The notes beneath the pieces were generated by a model, which searched no databases, was not told the DNA's origin, and worked only from the letters and a program-made list of their open reading frames with translations. Below, piece by piece: positions 26,301 to 37,776 of a stretch of 64,000 nucleotides of DNA; position 1 is the first letter of the stretch; every line of letters begins with the position of its first letter. The stretch covers positions 11,789,212 through 11,853,211 of the forward strand of contig NC_060911.1 in assembly GCF_014805685.1 (NCBI RefSeq). Direction: 5' to 3'. The stretch is from Silurus meridionalis. Its lineage: Eukaryota > Chordata > Actinopteri > Siluriformes > Siluridae. Position numbers and translations under genes: made by a program.

Positions 26301-29300
26301 ACATGTGAATTTATGCACTCTGGAATGTTATTTTTGTTGACAGTGTTGACGGTGTGTGAGCTGAAGCTGTTGTGACAATCTGTATATAAAAATACATTCT
26401 CTATGCAGGTATGCATTGACGAACCATATTTGAAATCAATCTTGTTGCATTTCATATGCACATCTGTATAAGTGTGTATGGAGTTATTTTTTTTGGTATG
26501 TTAAATTTAGTTTTACTTTGGCCTTGTTTGTTGGTTATCCCTTTGTTTTTCTTCCCCTTCCCGCCTTTTCTCTTTCACCTTTTTCCCCTCCCCTTTCTGT
26601 TTACCTTCCTTTTTCTCCCTTCCCCTTTTCCTTCTCTCTCCCGAGCGGAAGAGTGTTGACGGTGTGTGAGCTGAAGCTGTTGTGACAATCTGTATATAAA
26701 AATACATTCTCTATGCAGACCAAATCTGGCGTTCTCCTGTCGGTTATTTTCAACACAACGCAGACCACAGAAGTATACGGTTACAGAAGCACAACTGGCT
26801 ATTTAGCACTCGATTAAGAGGAGAAAACTATCAATTCTAGGGATAGAATTTGGGACAGATTTATGAAAGTAAAATTTACATTGTATTCTATTGATTTCTG
26901 TAAAGCTGTTTGGGACAAAGTCCATTGTTAAAAGCACTATACAAATAAAATGGTATTAAATTGAATTGAACTTTACTTTATTGGAGGAATTATGAGACTA
27001 TTATTTTCACTTGAATGAATTTTTTTCAGTAGCAGCATCTTCCACGATTTTTATTATTGATAGTGTACAGTATAAATAAGAGGTTGGCGGTCAGGACTTT
27101 CTCTGCTAATTACTTTCTTTCGGCTTCTCCCATTAGGGGTCGCCACAATGGATCATCCGCATGTTTGATTTGGCACGTTTTTACGCTGGATGCCCTTCCT
27201 AATGCAACCCTCCCCATTTATCCGGGCTTGGGACCGGCACTAAGAGTGCACTGCCTTGTGCAACCATAATGATTGGGGTTGGTTCCCTGACCGGGGAACG
27301 ACCCCGGGACGCGGCGGTGAGAGCGCCGCATCCTAACCACTAGACCACTAGGGAACCTCTTGCTCTGCTAATTAATTATTCCTAAAAGTCAATTCTCTTA
27401 ATTTCACTCTCAAGTGAGCTGCTTCTCACTGTTTGCAATTTTCGGTTAGAGTTTCTAACCAATCAGATTTCACCCGTCAAATCACATAATGCTGTAAAGC
27501 CAGAAGAAATAAATGTCATGGGCTCGTGTTAGATTCAGATCCATGTTGCTTGGAGCTGTTGCTTTATAACCAATCAGAGTTAAAACCAATATAAAAACAA
27601 CGCTCAAATATAGCTGAATAATATTCGTGTGGGTTTAATAGATGTTTTTATCCCAAAATGGATCACAGAGGACTTTTCAATAAAATCCGGACAGGTGAGG
27701 AAAGGCCGGACAAAACAGTTCAAAGTCGTTGTTAAGCTTTTTCACAAACCATTTATTCTTTTGTATTCTTTTTTGTTGAATTTAAACAAATACACAATTT
27801 AAATTGGGAAAATTGTGATGCACTGAAACCCTGGGGTGATTTTATGAGTTTTTTTTGCTTTGGTAATCGGGGTCCCCTGGTGGTCTAGTGGTTAGGATGC
27901 GGCGCTCTCACCGCTGCGACCCGGGTTCGTTCCCCGGTCAGGGAACCATCCCCAGCCACTCTCAGTGCCGGTCCCAAGCCCGGATAAAATGGGGAGGGTT
28001 GCGTTAGGAAGGGCATCCAGCGTAAAAATGTGCCAAATCAAACGTGCGGAGGATCCGCTGTGGCGACCCCTAACGGGAGAAGCCAAAAATAAAGAACGTT
28101 TTTGCTTTGGTAATCGCATTTATTCAAAAGAGGTGCTGGAAGATTGGGCAACTACTGTGAAAGGTACTTGGTTTGACATCTGGAAAGTGAAAGGAAGACA
28201 AAGAGAGACATGGTGGTGTAATAAAAAAGTGTGGGAGAGCATAAGGAGTAAGAGGTTGGCGAATTGGGATCGACAGAGTGATGAGAAAAGTAGGCAGGGG
28301 TACAAGGTCATGCGGCAGCAGGTAAAGAGGGATGTGGTGAAAGCCAAGGAAAAGGCGTATGAGGATCTGTATGAGAGGTTGGACACTAAGGAAGGAGAAA
28401 AGGATTTGTACTGATTGGCCAGGCAGAGGGACCGAGCGGGGAAGGATGTGCTGCATGTTAGAGAAATAAAGGATGGAGATGGAAATGTGTTGACTAGTGA
28501 GGAGAGTGTGTTGAGAAGATGGAGGGAGTATTTTGAGCAGCTGATGAATGAGGAAAATTTTTGAGAAGAGCCTGGAGAGGTGGAGGTACAAGCTGGAGAG
28601 AAGGGGAATGAAAGTCAGTAGGAGTAAGACAGAGTACATGTGTGTGAATGAGAGGGAGGGCAGTGGAGGGGTGCGGTTGCAGGGAGAAGAGGTGGAGAAG
28701 GTGGAGGAGTTCAGGTACCTGGGGTCAACAGTGCAAAGCAATGGAGAGTGTGTTAGAGAAGTGAAGAAAAGAGTGCAGGCAGGGTGAAGTGGGTGGAGAA
28801 GAGTGATAGCAGGAGTGATTTGTGATAGAAGAGTATCTGTAAAAGTGAAAGGAAAGTTTATAGGACTGTGGTGAGACCTGAGATGTTGTATGGATTAGAG
28901 ACAGTGGCATTGAGTAAAAGACAGGAGGTGGAGCTGGAGGTAGCAGAGCTGTAGAAGTTGAGATCGCTGGGAGTGACAACGATGGACAGGATTAGAAACA
29001 AGTTTATTAAAGGGACAGCACATGTAGGATGGAGACAAGGTGAGGAGGGTGAGATTGAGATGGTTTGGACATGTGCAGAGGAGGGACATGGGGTATATCA
29101 GTAGGAGAATGCTGAGAATGGAGCCACCAGGAAGGAGAAAAAAAAGAAGACCAAGGAGGAGGTTTATGAATGTGGTGAGGAAAGACATGCAGGTAGTTGG
29201 TTTAAAAAAGGCAGATGTAAAGGACAGGGGGGTATGGAGACAGATGATCCAATGTGGCGACCCCTAATGGGAGCAGCCGAATGAAGAAGAAAAAGAAGAA

Positions 29301-29800
29301 GAATCACATTTATTCATTCAAGCTGCTTGAGATCCCTGTCTTTGATGCAGCGCTCTTTTATACTGCACTTATCTATAATATTGATGGTTTCTATAGTTGT
29401 GGCTTCATAATGATGGTATTAAGAGGTGAACTGATTTAAGTAAGACATCACTGAAAGCCTCGGTGTGAAATGCAGTGCCCACCACTGGTATGAATAAACT
29501 GACTGATTCTCTTTTTCAGTAGTGAATCCGAGTGATAGACTGGGTGATTCTAATCATGAGCTGGATCAACAGATTCAAATAGATTTTACCTGTCAAAACT
29601 ATCAATAATTGTATTTATTAGTACTCGGTTTAGAGAACAAGCATGTGGGAAAACTATTTATGATTTAGTCAATCAGTCATATTTATATTCTATATGAAAT
29701 TGTTTCTGTTTCTTGATACATGTTTTGCACTGTCTCTTCTTTAACAACTGTCTTGTGTTGTTACTGTGTGTGTGTCTGCCGACTGCACGCGCACACACGC

Positions 29801-29857
<57 letters not shown>

Positions 29858-30203
29858 ACCCAATCAATGCTTTCAAACCAGTTTATCAGCACTTGTAGTG
29901 GGAATGTGGAAGTTTATATAATTGTCTATCTTTAGTATGTGTGGACCTACTAAATACTTACTGGGCCTGGGGGTCCTCTGGGACCAACTTCACCCTAATG
30001 ATAATGAAACACCTCAAATTAGATAAGAAGACAAAAAATATCACACACTTAGTACAATCCCACTCCACACACACACACTCTGTCCTGTCTGTACCTTCTG
30101 TCCTTTAATGCCAAGGGCACCCTCTTGACCAGGCAGTCCCTGTGGGAGGAAACAGTTCCAGTTTTATTTCAGACTGAAAAACAGTTGAACAATTCTGTGT
30201 GTG

Positions 30204-30255
<52 letters not shown>

Positions 30256-33200
30256 CAGTGTATGACTGAGCAAGTGAGAAAGAGTGTGTGTGTCACATAC
30301 TGCATCCCCTTTCTCCCCCCTCTGTCCCATTTCTCCCATCACACCTTGTTCTCCTTTCTCCCCCTGGATAAAGAAAAAACAAACATTTATTTGAATAATG
30401 TAAAATACTGCAATTAAATATACAACTGAAAATACTCAGCCGAATGTGCTTCCATGGCCAAAACTTTATGACAAACCCTCTCTACCAGTATTCAGATTTT
30501 CATGTGTATTTCAAGATGTATAGAGAAAACAGGAAACATGCTTTGGATACTGTATTTCTGGAAATTTTCTGGAAGATTCTTTGCACACAGATACTGTAAT
30601 TTATCACCTCACTAATTAAAACAGGGTCAAATGTCAAAGTCAAATGTGCACATCACAGCACATCAGCATTTGTGACCCAGAACCACCGTAGTTTGTAATA
30701 AAAGTAATAAAATAAAATAATTTTGACTTATGCAATGTAACTTTTCCTATCACTGAACATACCTGTAAACAAAACAGTGACCAACAAATGACAGAAGTCA
30801 GTGTTTCTTATTAACATGTCAATTATTAATATAACATTATTCATTTATGCTTAAATTAATTAGTAACCTAATTTTCTGACCTAACTGTCTGATTTGCAGC
30901 TTTACACTGCCATAACTGTGGGCAAACAGCAGTAGGGATACCAAACCATGATAGATATTGGCATCCTGCCCAACCAAAGAAACTAGAATATATTGTAAAG
31001 TAATGTATTTAAACTACTTTCACATAATATTTGTATTTCAATAGACTTTAAATAACTTTTAAACATAATAATGGTGCAGTAGTGCCCCTGCCCATAAATA
31101 TAAGTAGTGCAGATTCTTGGTTGTATCGTCAGCAATATGACCAAATGATAACTGACTGCTAGCAGCCTTAAAATGACTGCAGTTTTGCATTCAAATGACT
31201 GATCACGTAGATAAGAATTTCGGCAAAAAATGATGTATTGATTTATTAACAATTTAAATGACATTAAAAAATGTATTTGTTTATATTGCAGGTGAACACT
31301 ATATTTGCACTTTTAACTTATAGTTTAATTTCGATTAACAAAAAAACATTTTCATTGATCGTTTTTTTTGCTGAGCTCGTTTTAATGAATAATAATTGCC
31401 TTGATTCAGCCGATTTACACCCATTAGCATTTCTCCTATCTCTAGCTCCACATTCACAAGGTCACCCAACCACAGAGACACACAAAGAGAGACTCTGGAA
31501 GACTCGTGACTGGTGCATAATCAGGATTCAAACATGTTACCTCCAAACACTTCTCTGTTGCACCTTTCATGTGTTAACTCGTATATATCATTTTGCCTTT
31601 TTTTTAATGCTTGCTGGTGCTTTTTTGTGCAAATGACAATACCTAAAGATTACATCATATTATTAGTGTTGATTAAATAATGGCAGGGACTAGTTTGTAA
31701 GATTATTAATTTGGATTAATAAAGGACTGTCTAGGATTTGTTACACACACACCATAGGATGCAGTATTTCAGAAAACGTATGATTAAACATACGCAAGTA
31801 CTGTACATACAGTAGCTAGATAAAAGACTACTGTAGCTATACATGTAACTATAGTTCTATGGACTTTAAATAGCTGCTTGAAGCAGTGTATTAAGAGCTG
31901 GATGCATTCTTGTGTGTAGATCATGTTGCATTCAATAATGTTTTAATTTTGTACTGTATATCTTCACAGTCAGTCTTGGCCTGCTCTTCCCTCTGAGAGG
32001 CAATAACAATAGTTTATGGAAAGTCAAGGCTGCCAAATCATCCTGTCTAATTGCAAAAACAGATCATGCCAAGGGGGAAGGTGCCAGTGCATTCCACCAA
32101 TCAGCAAGGTCAGCAGAGGCCTCACAGACCACACACACACGATTTCAAAAAACTCAATAAATCCTATGAAGATTACTGTTGCAGCTGGGGTTCACACCTC
32201 AAGTAATGGTTAATTCATTTAGTTTCATGGTAATGAATTGAATTTTCCCGTACAGACAAGGAAGCTTTCTTACAGTTCAAGATCATGAGATCAAGTGGCA
32301 CAACATATAGACATGTCTATGGAGGCCTGCTCTGTGCTAGGGGTATGGCAGAGATGGCAGTATCCTTATACCTTTAGCTATCAGATGATGTAAATATCCT
32401 TGGCACTAGAGAGACACTAAAGTATATAATTTTGAAATTTAGAAATGGTTGTAAATCTTTCACATATCACATGCACATAAGCAGGCAGACCCTCTTGAAA
32501 AATAGCTCAGGTGCTTCCCATTTCTCTTGATCTTTGCTGCGATGTTTCTACACCTTGATTAAAATCCACCTGCGAGAACATCTTTTGATTTGGAAAGCCA
32601 CTCACTTCTATATACAAGGTCTTACAGCTGACCACATATCAGAACAATAACCAAGCTATGAGGAACTGCCTGCAGAGCTCAGAGACAGTTAAGTTGCAAG
32701 CCACCGATCTAGGGAAGGCTACAAAACATTGCTGCTGCACTAAAGATTCCACTAAAGAAGTGGACTCTTCCAAGAATTTGGCCTCAATTCTAAATGTTAT
32801 GTCTGGAGGAAATCAGTCATTACAGAGATATCCTTAATACTCAGGACTTCAGTCTGGGCCGAAGGTTCACCTTCCTACATGACAATGACTCCAAGCACAC
32901 AGCCAAGACAACACAGAAGTGGCTTACGAAACAACTCTGAGAATGTCCTAGAGTGGCTCAGAGAGAGCCCTGACTTTAACCCTATTTAACATATCTGGGG
33001 AGAACTAAGAGTGTTTCTCCACTGATGCTCCCCAACTAACCTCAACCAGCTTTAGAGGATTTGCCATTAAGAGTGGCAGAAAATCCCCAATCCAGGTGTG
33101 TAAAGCTTGTTGCGTCATGCAAAAAAGGTATTAAGGCTGTAAATGTTGCTTCAACTAAGTACAGAGTAAAGGGTCTGAATACTTACAGTATATACATTTG

Positions 33201-36200
33201 ATATTTGCACCCTGTGGGGCAAAAACACTGGATCTTGTTTACACAAACATCGCTCTAAACTGGTTCTGAAACAGGTGAAAACCTGGCCAGCAGAAGCCAC
33301 GTCTGCTCTTAAGGACTGTTTTGAATGCAATGACTGGGACATGTTTAGGGAGGCTGCAACCAACAGCGATTCCATCAACTGGGAGGAGTTCAGTGATCAG
33401 CTACATCAGCAAGTGCGCTGATGACGTGACCATCTCCAAGACCATCACTACACGCTTTAACCAGAAGCTGTGGATGACCGCAAAAGTGCATGCATTGCTA
33501 AAATCTACAGACTCCACATTCAGAGCAGGGGAGAAGTTGGCCTTGAGGGCCAAACTGTCCTGTGCCATCAGTAAATCGAAGCACGCACACAGCAAGAGAA
33601 TCCACAGCCACTTCCAGGACAGTCGAGACACCCAGCACATGTGGCAACCAGGTGATCATGAAATACAACAAGACAACTTCACCCGCTTGTGAATGTGAAG
33701 CCTCCCTCTCAGATGTGATGAATGACTTCTACACCTGGTTTGAGGTAAAGAACAACATGGCAGAAATGAAGACCACCCCTCCTCCCAATGGCAGGTTCTC
33801 AGACTATCATAGAAAACTCTATGCAGTGTTAACCCATGGAAGTCTGCTGGACCAGACAACATTCCTAGCAGAGTGCTTAGGAAATGTGCAGAACAGCTAG
33901 CAGATGTCTTCACTGGCATCTTCAACCTCTTCCCAAACAGTGCCATTGTTCATACGTGCCTCAAGACAATGACCATCGATCCATTGCCAAAGAATTCCAC
34001 AGTCTCCTGCCTCATTGACTATTGTCCCGTCGCACTCATTCCCATCTATATGAAGTGTCCTTCAAACCGTTCCACAGATGCCATCATCATGACCCTCCAT
34101 TTGGCCCTCTGCCACCTGGACAATAAGGACACATATGTACGAGTGCTATTCATAGACAGTACCTCATTTAACACAATCATCCCTCAGCACCTGATTGAGA
34201 AGCTGAGCCTAATGGGCCGGAACACCTCCCTCTGCAACTGGACCCTGGACTTCCTGACTGGTAGACCTCAGTCAGTCTGGAAATCGGAAACAGCCTGGTG
34301 TAAATCCAACAACCTGTCTCTAAACATTGACAAAACTGAAGAGATGGTTGTTCACTTTAGGACAGCACAGAGTGGCCATTCTCCACTGACCATCGGTGGA
34401 TCTGCTGTGGAGATCATCAAGAGCACCAAATTCCTTTGTGCATATCTTGGCAGAGAACTTCACCTGGTTATTCAACACCAGCTCAATCACCAAGAAAGCC
34501 CAGCAGCGTCTCTACTTCCTGAGAAGGCTGAGGAAAGCCCATCTTCCTCCCCCCATCCTAACCGTGTTCTACAGAGGGACCGTTGAGAGCATCCTGAGCA
34601 GCTGCATCACTGCCTCTTTAGGGAACTGCACCGTCTCGGATCACAAGACCCCACAGAGGATTGTGAGGACAGCTGGGAAGATCATCGGAGTCTTTCTCCC
34701 CTCTATCATGGACATTTACACCACACACTGCATCTGCAAAGTCAAGAGCACTTTGCATGACCCCACACATCCCTCACACACACTCTTCACCTTTCTACCA
34801 TCAGAAAAAAGGTTCCAAAGCATTCGGGCCTCACATCCAGACTATGTAACAGTTTTTTCCCTCAAGCCATCAGACTCCTCAACACACAGAACTAAACTCT
34901 ACTAAACACACACACACACACACACTCACTCAACTGTGTGTTAGTGAACTGTTACAAGCTGAACTCATCACACACTCAAACTCATTTCACTTTACTTCGT
35001 ACACATCCATGCCTTCAGCACCACCCATATTAAATTATATTAATCATATTATACTGTATACATGCTGTTTTGCACCTCCTGGTAGCTGCTATTGTGTTTA
35101 TGTTTATAAGTACACTCTTGTTTATAGTTCTCTCTTTTGCACATTGTACTGTATGTTATACAGTAAGTTTACTGGTCGGCACCATTTTGTGTTTTGTGTA
35201 TCTGTTCCACACTGTTTTGTGTTTGTTTGCACTGTCTTCGTTTTGCACTGTTTGCACTCGGTTACACACGATGCAGTTTATGTGGCATTGACACTTAATT
35301 TGAATCCTTAGCTCTGTGTCCTGTATGAAGCTCTATGTTGTGTGATGAAGTTCTATGTTGTGTGGTGAAAATCGATGTTGTGTGTTGTGTGTGATGCGTG
35401 TTGTGTGATGAGGTTTATGTTGTGTGATGTAGCTCTATGTTGTGTGATGTAGTGTGATGTAGCTCTATGTTGTGTGATGTGGTGTGATGTAGCTCTATGT
35501 TGTGTGTTAAAGCTCTATGTTGTGTGATGAGGCTCTATGTTGTGTGATGAGGCTCTATGTTGTGTGATGTGTGATGTAGCTCTATGTTGTGTGATGAGGC
35601 TCTATGTTGTGTGATGAGGCTCTATGTTGTGTGTTAAAGCTCTATGTTGTATGATGAGGCTCTATGTTGTGTGATGAGGCTCTATGTTGTGTGTTAAAGC
35701 TCTATGTTGTGTGATGAAGCTCTATGTTGTGTGATGAAGCTCTATGTTGTGTGATGAGGCTCTATGTTGTGTGATGAAGCTCTATGTTGTGTGATGTAGT
35801 GTGATGTAGCTCTATGTTGTGTGATGTGGTGTGATGTAGCTCTATGTTGTGTGTTAAAGCTCTATGTTGTGTGATGAGGCTCTATGTTGTGTGATGAAGC
35901 TCTATGTTGTGTGATGTAGTGTGATGTAGCTCTATGTTGTGTGATGTGGTGTGATGTAGCTCTATGTTGGGTGTTAAAGCTCTATGTTGTGTGATGAAGC
36001 TCTATGTTGTGTGATGAGGCTCTATGTTGTGTGATGTAGCACCAGGGAGGAATGTTGTCTCATTTTGCTGTGTACTGCATCAGCTTTATTTGGTTGAAAT
36101 GACGATAAAAGCTTCTTTACTTGACTTTATGTTTTTTTATAAAAAGAAATTTCAGACATATCTAGAATTCTGTTTTCACTTTGTCATAATAATAAAGGGT

Positions 36201-36217
36201 CCGAATAATTTTCAAAT

Positions 36218-36290
<73 letters not shown>

Positions 36291-37742
36291 TGTACAGCAG
36301 GGGTCACCAGTTTGATACACACAAGTCAAAATAACACACAAGTTCTGAAATAACAAATTTGCTCAATTTACCTTTAATTATATGTTAATATATTTAACAT
36401 TTATTTTATAACAATTATTAATATAATTAATGATATTCATCTATATCTAGTCATCTATATTTTAATATTGCCATTTTAAAATTTACACCAATGTAAGTGT
36501 GATTTAAAAAAGAATAGCAACAAAAAAAATGTAATGCAGCTCACTGGTAAGTGGCGCTATGGTGAGCTATTTTTAGAAAAGGCCCGTAGGCGACTCGTGT
36601 GGTCCGTGCGGGTGACGTGGTGCCCGCGGGCACCATGTTGGTGACCCCTGCTGTACAGTATAAATATTTATTTTCTTCCAGAGGAACTTCCTAAACATTT
36701 CAAGTAACAGATGGAACTTTGTTTAGCCAATCCACCTGATTTGCAAGTACCCGATGTGCCACTGTTTGCATTTGAATGTGCTTCCATCAATACATTTTCT
36801 TTTTTTGCCTCCTAATAGTCACTTTTTTAAATACAATTCTCATTGTCTAGGTCATGACATTCTTGTTTGGTTGGAAGATGTAATTCATTTGCAGCAGTTC
36901 TTTTCATTTTGAATACGTGTGAGATTAACATACACAGATTTAGCGGTCAAATATAAGGATTAAGAAGCATTAATGTGAGAAGATTGAGAATGTCATTGTC
37001 ATGAGGCAAATTACAGCAGATTTACTTATACAACTATGGAAGCTTCAAGGACAGGCCCATTCACAACAAATGCAACAATATGCTTGTGCTTTGGGGCCAT
37101 TTATAAGCAAAATAAAGGTTAAGCTTTATACGACTCAATAGTGACTAATGGCTGGGTAGCGTATATAGTGCAGATACACTAGAAAAAAAAGATTGTGTTT
37201 TTATGACATGATGGACAGCTTGAGATTAATCATCAGTTTACTCAGAATATTATACAGTTTAAACCATGCTTTTTTACAGTATTTCTGGAGATTTATTTCT
37301 ATAGATTTTGGACTCAAGTCAACTTGAGATATTTTGGGTCAACTTCTGCTGAATGTGCTTTATAAATTACATGAAGTTTGACATTAATGTCACTTAAGCT
37401 AGTGATCGCACTTGTCAAAAAGCTAATTAGCATTCTAGCTAAAACTGAGTACAATCACTATTAATGAGGTCAATTATACTTTAGTGTATTATGTGTACAG
37501 TATTAAATTTCCGTGCTAATTACCTGTGTCAGTAACCACATTTTTTTTTTTTTGTCAAATGTTGACATGAATCACCTATGCACCTAAGTCGACACAACAT
37601 TAACTTGATTGAGGAGTAAATATTGATCTCAGGAGAAGATCTGTGGCACATCATGCAAATCAGAATCCAAGAAAAAGCTGCCAAACTTGAACAAAGCTTA
37701 CCTTGGTGTCTCCACCTTCAGATGATCCAGGAGGCCCCTGAA

Positions 37743-37776
<34 letters not shown>

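Larger units (their letters stand above)
18174..26785 (+). mobile_element. Ty3/gypsy LTR retrotransposon, young but frameshifted
   Basis: 8.6 kb, antisense to the collagen gene, in its ~13-kb intron. The LTRs (18174-18954 and 26003-26785) start TGTAAC and end TTACA, with 4-bp duplications GAAG at 18170-18173 and 26786-26789. A tRNA-His-type primer site and a G-rich polypurine tract (about 25989-26002) are present. Gag, retropepsin, RT-RNase H and integrase follow in gypsy order; no envelope gene is seen. The LTRs differ on my reading only in short-run lengths, so insertion is recent. The reading frame is broken several times, some at G or A runs. Confidence 0.95.
27079..29488. mobile_element. 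hAT element (TTF-type family), host of nested SINEs and a LINE
   Basis: The ends (aggttggcggtcagg; cccaccactg) match the termini of 52629-53646. The flanking 8-bp repeats are tataaata and tatgaata (7 of 8). Inside are family sequences such as aaccaatcagatttcaccc and ttgatggtttctatagttgt. Two SINEs and an RTE-like LINE interrupt it. Confidence 0.7.
33195..36124 (+). mobile_element. Decayed LINE with expanded 3' tail
   Basis: Protein part at 33195-34905, then a tail with tttgcactgtttgcac (35250-35270) interrupted by a minisatellite, and finally gtagcaccagggaggaatg and gacgataaaagcttcttta (to 36124). It is the same tail family as 5697-5972. Family: jockey/Rex-like, by RT sequence. Confidence 0.75.

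Noticed and set aside
27871..27945. Possible functional tRNA-Glu gene
   Set aside because: It is followed by a SINE body and tail, flanked by an 18-bp target duplication, and has related copies nearby. It is a SINE head, although internal promoter boxes look intact.
35312..36042. CRISPR-like array
   Set aside because: Units are directly contiguous with no unique spacers, lie in a LINE tail, and the host is a vertebrate. It is a minisatellite.
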